Below are positions 1 through 9,446 of a stretch of 64,000 nt of DNA, piece after piece. Numbering within the stretch: the first letter of the stretch is position 1; the number at the start of each line of letters is the position of its first letter. Origin of the DNA: Pseudolysobacter antarcticus (GTDB lineage Bacteria > Pseudomonadota > Gammaproteobacteria > Xanthomonadales > Rhodanobacteraceae). The translations under genes were made by a program, and so were the position numbers. The stretch spans positions 3,100,001 through 3,164,000 of the forward strand of contig NZ_CP035704.1 of assembly GCF_004168365.1 (NCBI RefSeq), read 5' to 3'. The notes beneath the pieces were generated by a model that was given only the letters and a program-made list of their open reading frames with translations, did not search any database and was not told where the DNA came from.

Positions 1-2
1 GC

Positions 3-323
3 GGCGTCGATCTTTACGCCGGCGCCAGCGTAATCCTGCGCAACAACGATATCGGCACATCAGCCTTCGTTTTGCCGAATGCGCTGAGCCAGAACAATCA
101 AAGTGTCGATCCGGATTTCGCGCCTTGTGTTGGACTGCTGTGCAGCAGCTTTGAACTCAAGCGCGGCTCGCCGCTGGTTGACGCCGGCATCGACAATCCG
201 CCGACCGGCCTGGGAAGTTATGATCTTGCAGGCAAGCTGCGCACGATCGGGCCACACGTCGATATCGGTGCGTTCGAGGAGGATGTGATCTTTGCCAGCG
301 GGTATGAGGGCGGCCCGTTTTGA
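3..323 (+). CDS. C-terminal part of a secreted beta-helix / choice-of-anchor Q type protein (5' end outside window)
   Basis: The reading frame is open from the first bases of the window and ends in a TGA at 321-323, so only about 106 residues of a longer protein are visible. The piece SPLVDAGIDNPP, followed about 25 residues later by VDIGAFE, is the pattern that closes right-handed beta-helix proteins with a 'choice-of-anchor Q' module. Such proteins are exported or surface-exposed. The last residues, VIFASGYEGGPF, carry a short tail (F-x-x-G-Y-E) that recurs at the C terminus of three unrelated secreted proteins in this window (at 24153, 29733 and 51912). The substrate or ligand cannot be told from this fragment. 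The family call is moderate; the partial status is certain. Confidence 0.7.
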   Translation, partial: GVDLYAGASVILRNNDIGTSAFVLPNALSQNNQSVDPDFAPCVGLLCSSFELKRGSPLVDAGIDNPPTGLGSYDLAGKLRTIGPHVDIGAFEEDVIFASGYEGGPF

Positions 324-405
324 TTCGATGTTTTTGATGCAAATCGCTGCGATGAAATATCGACGGATCGACGTGGACGTGGACTTAATCAGGACAACGC
401 TGGGG

Positions 406-1674
406 TCAAATCTGCGGCTCGGCTTCTTCTTCCATCGCCACGGCATCCGCGCTCGCGCAACTGTGCGCGTCGAGTTCGCGTTTGCCGACGCGCAGGAACC
501 ATAACCACGTGACAAAACCGAGCACGGTCTGCGTGGCCGCACCAATCGCCAGCCATAATGCGCTGCCGGAAATCAGTGGTGAAATCACGCCGGCCAGCAA
601 CGTGCAATACAACAAGCTGACCACAGCCTGCATCGACGATGCGGCACCGCGATAACGCGGGAAACGATCGAGGATCAGCAACGTGATCGTAGGTGAACAA
701 AGCGAGATGCCGATCGCACCGAAGCCGATCAGCAGCACCGACCACGGCAACATTGGCAGCGGCGAAAACAACGCAAGTGCGATGCTCAGCGCGGCGGCGA
801 CCAGCATCAGCTGATAACCGATCCGCACGGTGCGCTCGGCACTCACTCGCCCAGCCATGCGACCCGACAGCACCGCACCGAACAGCATGCCGCCGATCGC
901 CGGTACAAACAGCCAGCCGAAACTGTGTTCATCGAGATGCAGCAGTCCGAACACATAGGCTGGTGCCGAGGAGATATAAAGAAACAGCGCACCGAAATTG
1001 AACGCGCCGGACAACGCCAGCGGCTGGAACGACGGATCGCGCAGGATTTCGCCGTAAGTGCGTACCAGGCCGCGCGGCGAGATGCCGACGCGATGTTCGT
1101 GCGCATGGGTTTCCGGCAGCAGCGCAAAACTCGCAAGCAGGATCACGCTTGCAAACAACGTGAGAAACCAGAAGATCGCATGCCAGCCGGCAAGCCCGAG
1201 CACCCAGCCGCCAATGATCGGCGCAAGCGCCGGCGCGATGCTGAACATCATCGTGATATTCGACATCAGCCGCTGCGCATCGGCACCGGCGTAACAATCG
1301 CGCACGATCGCGCGCCCGACAATCATGCCGACGCCGGCCGAGGCGCCCTGCAATACACGAAATGCGAGCAGCACCGGCAAGGTAGGTGCGAGTGCACAGC
1401 CGATCGATGCCAGTAGAAAAATCATGAGGCCCGCGATGATCACACGACGCCGGCCCAGCGTGTCGGACAGCGGTCCGTGCACGAGTGACATCAATGCATA
1501 CGCGCCAAGATACGCGCTCAAGGTTTGCTGCACGGCCAGCGAATTGGCGCCGAATTGCGCACCGATCTGTGGAAAGGCGGGGAACATCGTATCGATGGAG
1601 AACGGGCCAAGCATGGCGAGACCGGCCAGCAAGGGCGCGAGTCGCGCATGACCCGCTACACGCGGAGAGTTCAT
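406..1674 (-). CDS. MFS multidrug efflux transporter, Bcr/CflA type
   Basis: A 422-residue inner-membrane protein with about twelve hydrophobic segments. The start MNSPRVAGHARLAPLLAGLA followed by MLGPFSIDTMFPAFPQI is characteristic of the Bcr/CflA drug-resistance subfamily, and the loop after the second helix has GPLSDTLGRR, the MFS motif A (G-x-x-x-D-x-x-G-R-R). These proteins are proton-driven exporters of drugs such as bicyclomycin, chloramphenicol or sulfonamides; the substrate here is unknown. The frame is open upstream to 1776, but the extra 34 residues have no family character, so I place the start at the ATG at 1674. The gene stands alone, divergent from the RND operon that starts at 2083; the roughly 400 bases between them probably hold both promoters. 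Confidence 0.88.
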   Translation of the reverse strand: MNSPRVAGHARLAPLLAGLAMLGPFSIDTMFPAFPQIGAQFGANSLAVQQTLSAYLGAYALMSLVHGPLSDTLGRRRVIIAGLMIFLLASIGCALAPTLPVLLAFRVLQGASAGVGMIVGRAIVRDCYAGADAQRLMSNITMMFSIAPALAPIIGGWVLGLAGWHAIFWFLTLFASVILLASFALLPETHAHEHRVGISPRGLVRTYGEILRDPSFQPLALSGAFNFGALFLYISSAPAYVFGLLHLDEHSFGWLFVPAIGGMLFGAVLSGRMAGRVSAERTVRIGYQLMLVAAALSIALALFSPLPMLPWSVLLIGFGAIGISLCSPTITLLILDRFPRYRGAASSMQAVVSLLYCTLLAGVISPLISGSALWLAIGAATQTVLGFVTWLWFLRVGKRELDAHSCASADAVAMEEEAEPQI

Positions 1675-2082
1675 GATATGGGCACTGTTACACGACGCTG
1701 CACGCGTGATGCGCGCGGGTTCATAGCATAGCATTCGCGATATCATGCTTCGCATCGGCTGATTGGTCTGGCGCACTGAATCGGAGCGGAAGTTGACGCG
1801 TGAATGCAGTCTCGATTTTTGAGATGCCGCCGAGGTTCAATATCGCGATTGAGATGAGCATGCCGCCGTTGCGTGACTTCTGGCATACAAAAAGATCAAT
1901 CCGCGCAATATGATGCAAACAAAATAATCTTTTTTGCTGCTGGCACTTGTGCATCGCGAAGCCGTCCCCAGTTCCTGTACTCATCAGTATTTTTTTGCTC
2001 CGAATTTCGCATCACATTGGGGAAACTGTCTGGCGCGTATCGTCAAACAGGTTATGAACTGATAACCAAAACGAGGCTTTCG

Positions 2083-3618
2083 ATGTTGTTGCAATCTCGC
2101 CTTCCGGCACCGCCGTGCCATGCTCGAAAATCTGTGTCACCGATCCTTTCCGCGCTGGTTTTCAGTGCAGTGCTGCTGAGCGGCTGCGCCGCAGTCGGCC
2201 CTGATTTTCAGCATCCGGCATCGCCCGATGCAGCGCGCTACACCGAAACGCCGCTGGCAAAACAGACGGTGAGCAGCGCCGGTGCGGGCGGCAAGGCCCA
2301 GCGATTTATAGAAGGCCAGGATATTCCGTCGCAGTGGTGGCAGGTATTTCATTCCGATGCGCTGAATGATTTGATCAAGCGCGGGCTGGCACACAATCCC
2401 ACCCTGGAAGCTTCGCAGGCATCATTGCGCCAGGCGCAGGAAAATCTGCGGGCCGAAGTAGGTTCTGCCTATTATCCGGCAGTGACCGGTTCACTCGGCG
2501 CGCAGCGCGAAAAGGCGTCGGCAGCGCAGCTCGGTGGCGCAGCAGGTGGCAGTAGTGAGTTCAGCCTGTACAACGCATCGGTGAATATTTCCTACACGCT
2601 GGATGTGTTCGGCGGCGCGCGGCGCGAAGTCGAGGCCTTGCGCGCGCTGGTGGATTATCAGCAATACCAGTTGCAGGCGAGCACGCTCACCTTGACCGCG
2701 AACATCGTAACTAGCGCGATCAACGAAGCGTCGTTGCGCACGCAGATTGCTGCCACGCACGAGCTGATCGATTCGCAGCAGAACGAGCTCAAGGTGATCC
2801 AGACACAGTTCGATCTCGGCGCAGTATCGCGTGCCGAAGTATTGCTGCAACAGACCCAGCTCGCACAAACACGCGCCACCTTGCCACCGCTGGAAAAAGG
2901 TCTGTCGCAAACTCGTAATGCGCTGGCGATTCTGGTCGGCAGCCTGCCCGCCGATGCAGAGTTGCCCTCGTTCGATCTCGACAAATTGCAGCTGCCTGCG
3001 GAATTGCCGATCAGCCTGCCCGCCGAACTCGTGCGCCAGCGCCCCGACGTACGCGCTGCCGAAGCACTGCTGCATCAGGCCAATGCGCAGATCGGTGTGG
3101 CCACGGCGAATCAATTGCCGCAGTTCACCTTGAGTGGCAGCATCGGTTCCAGTGCAACACGCACCGGCGATCTGTTTTCATCCGGTAGCAGCGTGTGGAA
3201 TATCGGCGCCAATCTGCTTGCACCGATTTTCAATGCGGGTTCGCTTTCGGCGAAACGCCGTGCTGCCGTGGCGGCTTACGATGTCTCCGCCGCGCAGTAC
3301 CGTTTGAGCGTGCTGACCGCATTCCAGAACGTCGCCGATACCTTGCGCGCGCTCGAAACTGATGCGCAGGCGTTGCAGGCGCAGACCGATGCCGAATCCG
3401 CCGCGGCTGAAGCGCTGACGATGAATCGCACGCAATACCAACTCGGCGCCATCAGCTACCTGCAGCTGCTGCTGGCCGAACGCCAATATCAGCAATCGCA
3501 TATCAGCCGAATCCAGGCGCAGGCCGCACGTTATGCCGATACCGCAGCGCTGTTTCAGGCACTTGGCGGCGACTGGGGCAATGCTAACGCCGATACTGCA
3601 TTGATCACCGCGCCGTAA
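2083..3618 (+). CDS. Outer-membrane efflux lipoprotein (OMF channel, NodT/OprM family)
   Basis: A 511-residue outer-membrane channel subunit of the tripartite pump encoded with the next two genes. A lipoprotein signal is visible near residue 28 (VLLSGCAAVGPDF, lipobox Leu-Ser-Gly-Cys), and the mature start with VGPDFQHP is standard for the NodT family. Two copies of the OEP coiled-coil/beta repeat follow (for example LRAEVGSAYYPAVTGSLGAQ and RPDVRAAEALLHQANAQIG). The frame extends upstream to 1873, but the ATG at 2083 has GAGG six bases before it and places the signal peptide at the N terminus, so I use it. It is the first gene of the operon; a 55-base gap separates it from the adaptor. Having the channel first rather than last is a less usual order for RND operons. 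Confidence 0.92.
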   Translation: MLLQSRLPAPPCHARKSVSPILSALVFSAVLLSGCAAVGPDFQHPASPDAARYTETPLAKQTVSSAGAGGKAQRFIEGQDIPSQWWQVFHSDALNDLIKRGLAHNPTLEASQASLRQAQENLRAEVGSAYYPAVTGSLGAQREKASAAQLGGAAGGSSEFSLYNASVNISYTLDVFGGARREVEALRALVDYQQYQLQASTLTLTANIVTSAINEASLRTQIAATHELIDSQQNELKVIQTQFDLGAVSRAEVLLQQTQLAQTRATLPPLEKGLSQTRNALAILVGSLPADAELPSFDLDKLQLPAELPISLPAELVRQRPDVRAAEALLHQANAQIGVATANQLPQFTLSGSIGSSATRTGDLFSSGSSVWNIGANLLAPIFNAGSLSAKRRAAVAAYDVSAAQYRLSVLTAFQNVADTLRALETDAQALQAQTDAESAAAEALTMNRTQYQLGAISYLQLLLAERQYQQSHISRIQAQAARYADTAALFQALGGDWGNANADTALITAP

Positions 3619-3673
3619 AAATCCGCTTTTATTCGACTCACGACTTATTCGATTTTTTTGGGAGATTCATCCA

Positions 3674-4804
3674 ATGACCAAGCGCATGATAATCATGCTG
3701 ATCATTGTCGGCCTGTTGTTCGGCGGCATTTTTGGCTTTCAGGCCTTCAAGGGTTCCATGATCAAGAAGTACATGGCGTCCGCCGGCAACCCGCCGCAAA
3801 CGGTGTCGTCGATCAAGGCGACCGTGGAAGATTGGCAACCACAGATCGAAGCCGTGGGTTCGTTGCGCGCTTTCCGCGGCGCGGATCTGAGCAGTGAAGT
3901 GGCGGGCATCGTCGAGGAGATCAAGTTCGAGTCCGGCGCAGAAGTCAAGGCCGACAGCGTGCTGGTGCAACTGCGTGCCGAGGACGATATCGCCAAGCTC
4001 GAATCGCTCAAGGCCGCCGCCGGTCTGGCCGGCATCACCTACAAGCGCGATCAGGCTCAGTTCGCCGCAAAAGCTATCGCGCAGGCCGTGGTCGATACCG
4101 ATGCCGCGAACCTGAAGTCCGCCAATGCGCAAGTGGCACAGCAAGCGGCGCTGGTTGCGAAAAAAACCATCCGCGCACCGTTCGCAGGTCGGCTTGGCAT
4201 TCGTGCCGTGGACATCGGCCAATATCTGCAACCCGGCACCAAGGTCGTGACTCTGCAATCGTTGGATCCGATCTTTGTCGATTTTTCATTGCCACAACAA
4301 TCGCTGAGCCAGATCAAGGTCGGGCAAACGCTGGTCGCACTCAGCGATGCTTATCCGAATGAAAAATTCAGCGGGGAAATCGCTGCGATCAATCCGGTAG
4401 TCGATGCCGCCACGCGCAACGTGCAGGTGCGCGCCACCCTGAAGAATGATCAGCTCAAGTTGCTGCCAGGCATGTTCGCCACAGTCGATATCGCGTCTGG
4501 CGCTGCCAACCACAACATCACGCTGCCGCAAACGGCGATCACCTACAACCCATACGGCAACACCGTGTATCTGGTGAACCACGACGGCAAGGATGACAAG
4601 GGCAAGGACAAGTTCGTCGCCAAGCAGGTGTTCGTGAATACCGGTGGCACGCGCGGCGATCAGGTGACAGTGCTGGATGGCGTGAAGGAAGGCGACGAAG
4701 TCGTGACCTCCGGCCAGGTGAAGTTGCGCAACGGCTCAACCATCCTGATCAACAACAGCATCACGCCGAGCAACAATCCGAACGCCCAACCCAAGGACAA
4801 CTGA
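3674..4804 (+). CDS. RND efflux periplasmic adaptor subunit (membrane fusion protein)
   Basis: A 376-residue adaptor that bridges the inner-membrane RND pump and the outer-membrane channel. The N terminus has one membrane-spanning or uncleaved signal segment (about residues 5-25). The lipoyl-like halves sit around residues 55-90 (AVGSLRAFRGADLSSEVAGI) and 165-185 (KKTIRAPFAGRLGIRAVDIG), flanking a short alpha-hairpin, followed by beta-barrel and membrane-proximal domains (DPIFVDFSLPQQSL, LPGMFATVDI). GGGAGA about eight bases upstream supports the start. The hairpin is short, as in MexH/TriA-like adaptors, and a Lys/Asp-rich stretch (HDGKDDKGKDK) sits as an insert in the membrane-proximal domain. 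Substrate range cannot be inferred. It is cotranscribed with the flanking genes. Confidence 0.93.
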   Translation: MTKRMIIMLIIVGLLFGGIFGFQAFKGSMIKKYMASAGNPPQTVSSIKATVEDWQPQIEAVGSLRAFRGADLSSEVAGIVEEIKFESGAEVKADSVLVQLRAEDDIAKLESLKAAAGLAGITYKRDQAQFAAKAIAQAVVDTDAANLKSANAQVAQQAALVAKKTIRAPFAGRLGIRAVDIGQYLQPGTKVVTLQSLDPIFVDFSLPQQSLSQIKVGQTLVALSDAYPNEKFSGEIAAINPVVDAATRNVQVRATLKNDQLKLLPGMFATVDIASGAANHNITLPQTAITYNPYGNTVYLVNHDGKDDKGKDKFVAKQVFVNTGGTRGDQVTVLDGVKEGDEVVTSGQVKLRNGSTILINNSITPSNNPNAQPKDN

Positions 4805-4874
4805 GTTACCGCGCTGCGCGTTTGCGCGAGCGCGTTGCACATCGAACGCAGTCGTATTTGCTCAGAGGTTGAAC

Positions 4875-7800
4875 ATGAAATTCACCGACATTTTTATCCG
4901 GCGCCCAGTGCTGGCTACCGTGGTCAGTTTGCTGATCCTGGTGCTTGGCTTGCGCTCCGTCACCACCCTGCCCGTGCTGCAATATCCGTACACCGAAAAC
5001 GCCGTGGTCACGGTCAGCACGACATATTTCGGCGCGGATCCTGATCTGGTTGCAGGCTTTATCACCACGCCGCTGGAAAACGCCATCGCGCAAGCCAACG
5101 GCATCGATTTTCTCACGTCCAGCAGTTTCAGCAGCACCAGCTCCATCACCGCCAACCTGCGTCTGAATTACGACTCGGACAAGGCGCTGACCGAGATCAA
5201 TACCAAGGTCAACTCGGTATTGAACCAATTGCCGACCGGCTCGCAACAGCCTGTGCTGAACGTCAAGATCGGCCAGACCATCGACTCGATGTACATCGGT
5301 TTCGCCAGCGACGTATTGCCGCCGAACAAGATCACCGACTACCTGATCCGCGTGGTGCAGCCGAAACTGCAGGCCATCGAAGGTATTCAGACTGCCGAAT
5401 TGCTTGGCAGCAAACTGTTCGCGCTGCGAGTGTGGCTCGATCCGCAAAAACTCGCCGCGTATGGACTGACCGCGACCGACATCAATACCGCGCTTGCCAA
5501 CAACGATTATCTTTCCGGCCTCGGTAGCACCAAGGGCGAGATGATCCAGGTTAATCTGACCGCATCGACCAGCCTGCATTCGCTGGAAGAGTTCCGCAAC
5601 CTGGCGATCAAGCAGGCGAACGGTGCCATCGTGCGGTTGCAGGATGTGGCCAACGTCACGCTCGGCTCCGAAGATTACGAATCGGCAGTCGGCTTCGACG
5701 GCAAGAAAGCCGTATACATCGGCATCCAGGTAGCGCCCGCTGCCAATCTGCTGAGCGTGATCAAGAACGTGCGCGCGGCGTTCCCCGAAATCCAAGCGCA
5801 ATTGCCACAAGGCTTGACCGGCGAAATCGTTTACGACGCCACCAAGTTCGTCAACAGCTCGATCAGCGAAGTGATTAGCACCCTGCTCGAAGCGTTGCTG
5901 ATCGTGGCGTTTGTGGTGTTCGCTTTCCTCGGCTCGCCACGCTCGGTACTGATTCCGCTGATCGCAATTCCGCTATCTCTGGTGGGCACATTCACGGTGA
6001 TGCTCGCCGCCGGATTCTCGATCAACTTGCTCACGTTGCTGGCTCTGGTGCTAGCCATCGGCCTGGTGGTGGACGACGCCATCATCGTCGTCGAAAACGT
6101 CAACCGGCATATCGAGGACGGCATGAAACCGTTCCAGGCTTCACTGCTCGCGGCACGTGAACTGCTCGGCCCGATTATCGCCATGACCATCGTGCTGGTG
6201 GCAGTGTATGTGCCGATCGGTTTCCAGGGCGGCCTGACTGGCGCGCTGTTCAGCGAATTCGCCTTCACCCTGGTCGGCGCCGTGACGATCTCCGCGATCG
6301 TCGCGTTGACCTTGTCGCCGATGTTGTGCGCGCGTCTGCTGAAAACGCACCAGAGCGATCGTAGCGGCTGGGAAGAACGCCTGACCGATTTCATTGACCG
6401 GCGCTTCGACGAAATCCGCCGCCCATATCAGCGCATGCTGCACGACAGTCTGAATTTTCTGCCGGTCACTGTGGTGTTCGCGCTGATAATTCTCGGCAGC
6501 ATTTATTTCCTCTACGGCGGCGCGAAAAGCGAACTGGCACCGCAGGAAGACCAAGGCATCGTCATCGCATTTTCGAGCTCCGCGCCGAACGCGACGCTGC
6601 AACAGCGCCAGCTCTATTCACGCGCGGTGTACGACACGTTCAAGAAATACGACGAGATGGATCACGTTTTCCAGATCGATGCGCCCGGTCAATCCATCGC
6701 CGGCATGGTGCTCAAGCCTTGGGATGCGCGCAAAGCCACAGCCAGCGAACTCCAGCCGAAAATCCAGACCGATCTTTCGGGAATTGCCGGATCGCGCATT
6801 TCGGTATTTCAGCCGCCACCGTTGCCGGGCAGTAACGGCTTGCCGGTGCAGTTCGTGATCGGCACCACCGAATCGTTTGCCAATCTCAATGGTGTGGCCT
6901 CGCAGTTGTTGCAGGAGGCGCAGAAGAGTGGTCGTTTCATGTTCATCGACAGCGATCTGAAAATCGATCAGCCGCAATCGCAGGTCGAAATTGATCGTGA
7001 TAAAACCACGCAACTGGGCTTGTCGATGCGCGATGTCGGTAATGCACTGGCCTCGATGCTGGGCGGCGGTTATGTCAATTATTTCAGCATGTCCGGGCGT
7101 TCGTACAAGGTCATTCCGCAGGTGCAGCAGCAGTATCGACTCAACACCGATCAGCTGACCAATTATTATTTGCGCGCCGGTGATGGCAGTGCGATTCCGT
7201 TCTCGACCATTGCCCACGTCACTACCAAGACCGTGCCGCAATCGCTGAACCATTTCCAGCAATTGAATGCCGCCACCTTGTCGGGCGTGCCATTTCCGGG
7301 CGTATCTTCCGGTGAAGCACTGGACTATCTGAAAGACTTGGCAGCGCGCACTTTGCCGCAGGGTTATTCGGTGGATTACGCCGGACCGTCGCGCCAGTTC
7401 CAGCAGGAATCCAGCGGCTTCGTCACCACGTTCATTTTTGCGTTGATCATCATCTTCCTCGCGCTCGCGGCGCAGTTCGAAAGCTTCCGCGATCCGATCA
7501 TCATCCTGATCTCGGTACCGATGTCGATTGCCGGCGCGTTGATTTTCATCAGCCTCGGCATCGGTGGCGCCAGCCTGAATATCTATACGCAGGTGGGCCT
7601 GGTGACGTTGATGGGATTGATCAGCAAACACGGCATTTTGATCGTGGAGTTTGCCAACGGCTTGCAGGCTGAAGGCAAATCGAAACGCGAGGCGATCGAG
7701 GAAGCCACCGGCATTCGTCTGCGTCCGATCCTCATGACCACCGCGGCGATGGTGCTAGGCGTGATGCCGCTGATCATCGCCAGCGGCGCGGGCGCGGTGT

Positions 7801-7976
7801 CGCGTTTCAACATGGGCCTGGTCATCGCCAGTGGCCTGACCATCGGCACGTTGTTCACCCTGTTTGTGGTGCCGGCAATGTATTTGTTGCTCGCGGCTGA
7901 TCATCACAAGCATGCCGAGGAAGACGACGACAAACTGGACTCGGCTCACACCCCGGCGCTACCGGCCGCGCACTGA
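4875..7976 (+). CDS. RND multidrug efflux pump, HAE-1 family inner-membrane subunit
   Basis: A 1033-residue proton-driven pump, the normal length for AcrB/MexB relatives. The start MKFTDIFIRRPVLATVVSLL is the first helix signature; two large periplasmic loops and twelve helices follow. The proton relay is visible in TM4 (IGLVVDDAIIVVENV, two adjacent Asp) and in TM10 (LISKHGILIVEFAN, Lys). The ATG at 4875 has AGAGG six bases upstream; a TTG two codons earlier could also be used. It ends the three-gene operon, and 67 bases after its stop lies a strong bidirectional terminator (8044-8070). No regulator gene adjoins the operon; the nearest TetR-type gene is at 13462. The sequence style is that of the MexF/MexI/TriC-like pumps, but I do not assign a specific ortholog. 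Confidence 0.95.
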   Translation: MKFTDIFIRRPVLATVVSLLILVLGLRSVTTLPVLQYPYTENAVVTVSTTYFGADPDLVAGFITTPLENAIAQANGIDFLTSSSFSSTSSITANLRLNYDSDKALTEINTKVNSVLNQLPTGSQQPVLNVKIGQTIDSMYIGFASDVLPPNKITDYLIRVVQPKLQAIEGIQTAELLGSKLFALRVWLDPQKLAAYGLTATDINTALANNDYLSGLGSTKGEMIQVNLTASTSLHSLEEFRNLAIKQANGAIVRLQDVANVTLGSEDYESAVGFDGKKAVYIGIQVAPAANLLSVIKNVRAAFPEIQAQLPQGLTGEIVYDATKFVNSSISEVISTLLEALLIVAFVVFAFLGSPRSVLIPLIAIPLSLVGTFTVMLAAGFSINLLTLLALVLAIGLVVDDAIIVVENVNRHIEDGMKPFQASLLAARELLGPIIAMTIVLVAVYVPIGFQGGLTGALFSEFAFTLVGAVTISAIVALTLSPMLCARLLKTHQSDRSGWEERLTDFIDRRFDEIRRPYQRMLHDSLNFLPVTVVFALIILGSIYFLYGGAKSELAPQEDQGIVIAFSSSAPNATLQQRQLYSRAVYDTFKKYDEMDHVFQIDAPGQSIAGMVLKPWDARKATASELQPKIQTDLSGIAGSRISVFQPPPLPGSNGLPVQFVIGTTESFANLNGVASQLLQEAQKSGRFMFIDSDLKIDQPQSQVEIDRDKTTQLGLSMRDVGNALASMLGGGYVNYFSMSGRSYKVIPQVQQQYRLNTDQLTNYYLRAGDGSAIPFSTIAHVTTKTVPQSLNHFQQLNAATLSGVPFPGVSSGEALDYLKDLAARTLPQGYSVDYAGPSRQFQQESSGFVTTFIFALIIIFLALAAQFESFRDPIIILISVPMSIAGALIFISLGIGGASLNIYTQVGLVTLMGLISKHGILIVEFANGLQAEGKSKREAIEEATGIRLRPILMTTAAMVLGVMPLIIASGAGAVSRFNMGLVIASGLTIGTLFTLFVVPAMYLLLAADHHKHAEEDDDKLDSAHTPALPAAH

Positions 7977-8043
7977 TCGAACGCCGGGCAACGATAGTCG
8001 TCGTTGCTCCGCGCATTGCACTCAAGTGAGTTTTCAAAAAAAA

Positions 8044-8077
8044 GCGGGATGTCGAACACCGACATCCCGCTTTTTTT
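8044..8077. terminator. Bidirectional Rho-independent terminator
   Basis: A perfect 11-bp stem, GCGGGATGTCG (8044-8054) with CGACATCCCGC (8060-8070), encloses a 5-base loop. It is preceded by a run of eight A and followed by seven T, so it works on both strands. It ends the RND operon from the left and the TPR-methyltransferase gene from the right. Confidence 0.95.
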
Positions 8078-8079
8078 AT

Positions 8080-9393
8080 TCAGGCCTTGTGCGCAACGGC
8101 GATGAAACCGGCGATGGGAACATCGCCGCCGTCGAATCTCAGGTCAATCATCTCGAAGCTGCAGCTGCTGAAGCCGGCATCACGACATAAAATCTCGATT
8201 GACTCGCGTGAATGGGCGTAGCGTTTGCTGGAACGCAATACCAAGGCGCCTTCTGCTGAATCCGCTGTTTCGCAAGAAAAAATCATCGCACCGCCGTGAC
8301 GCAAAACGTGAAACGCTGCGGGGATAATTTCAGACAAGTCACCAACGTAGATGAACACATCGTTGGCGGCAATGTATTCGAACGACTCGGGCGATATGCG
8401 GCGCAGCTCGTCAAGCAAATCCGCCTGCCGCAACTCGGTATACACTCCGTGCGGAACCGCCTTTTCAAGCATCTTCGCCGAAACATCCACACCGACAAAC
8501 GCGCCAGAAATTGGGCCAAGATATACACCGAGCAGGCCGGTACCGCAGCCCAGATCAAGTACGCTTGTATGGAGTCCAGAGGAGCCATCGCGAATCATCT
8601 CAGCGACACGTTTTGGCACACGATATTTGAGCTCGCCGACCAGATGCTTGTCGAATCGATTGGCATACCCATCGAACAAGTCCTGGGTCATTTCCCGCGG
8701 CTGGGTGAGTGGCGTCTCTCCACGCGCCACCGCCAGATAGAATGTCAGCGTCGGATTGCCAGGCGACAATGCAATCGCACGCTGCAGCACTTCAACTGCC
8801 TCCTCTTTCCGATCGAGTCCGATCAGGCAAGCACCGAGCCAGCCGAGCACAAACCAGTCGTCCGGATCCTGCACCAGTGCATTACGCCAATGCGCTTCGG
8901 CATCACGATAATCACCTAGTGCAATCAGGCATATGCCCAGCGCCTTGGTAATGCGGGTATCGGTTGGCTTCAGCGCAAAGGCGGCTTGCAGATGGCGCCG
9001 CCCGGTGAGCGTATCGCCTGCCGCATGCGCCACCGCGACTGCGACCTCCAGCACCGTTAAATCTTTCGGCACAAGCTCGACTGCACGGTTTGCGGTGGCC
9101 ACTGCATCGTCGTGCCGTGCGAGACGCGAATACACCTTTGCCAATTCGAGGTGGCCCGGTGGCCAGCTCGGGGATATGGCGACCGCGTGTTGCAGTGATG
9201 CTATTTCCTGCTTCGGATTATTTGCTGCGCGTGCGAGCATTGCTGCGGCCAAATAGATGCGCGGATCCGCCGGCGTAGCCGCATTCAGCGCGTTGAGCGA
9301 GGTGGCGGCCTGTTGAAGTTTTCCTGCAGCAATATCCGCCTCGATGGCATGCAGCTTGGCGAGATTCGGGTCGAACGTTTTTGCTTGACTCAT
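8080..9393 (-). CDS. TPR-repeat class I SAM-dependent methyltransferase (copy A)
   Basis: A 437-residue predicted cytosolic protein. About 200 N-terminal residues form tetratricopeptide-type helical repeats (PADPRIYLAAAMLARAANNP, DPDDWFVLGWLGACLIGLDR). The C-terminal half is a Rossmann methyltransferase with SAM motif I VLDLGCGTGLLGVYL and the following acidic residue in FVGVDVSAKML. This layout matches the predicted TPR-containing methyltransferases of COG4976. The methyl acceptor is unknown; TPRs suggest a protein partner. It lies 53 bases downstream of a paralog of identical length on the same strand, so the pair arose by tandem duplication and probably forms one transcript. Its stop lies two bases past the T-run of the terminator at 8044-8077, whose stem follows the gene. 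Confidence 0.85.
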   Translation of the reverse strand: MSQAKTFDPNLAKLHAIEADIAAGKLQQAATSLNALNAATPADPRIYLAAAMLARAANNPKQEIASLQHAVAISPSWPPGHLELAKVYSRLARHDDAVATANRAVELVPKDLTVLEVAVAVAHAAGDTLTGRRHLQAAFALKPTDTRITKALGICLIALGDYRDAEAHWRNALVQDPDDWFVLGWLGACLIGLDRKEEAVEVLQRAIALSPGNPTLTFYLAVARGETPLTQPREMTQDLFDGYANRFDKHLVGELKYRVPKRVAEMIRDGSSGLHTSVLDLGCGTGLLGVYLGPISGAFVGVDVSAKMLEKAVPHGVYTELRQADLLDELRRISPESFEYIAANDVFIYVGDLSEIIPAAFHVLRHGGAMIFSCETADSAEGALVLRSSKRYAHSRESIEILCRDAGFSSCSFEMIDLRFDGGDVPIAGFIAVAHKA

Positions 9394-9446
9394 GAGACTC
9401 CAAATCGCACGCGAATATTTAAATGAGAGGTTTGAAGAAGCGCTAC

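Noticed and set aside
4806-5810. Minus-strand open frame of 334 codons inside the RND pump gene
   Set aside because: Antisense shadow of a gene with secure family identity; no ribosome site.
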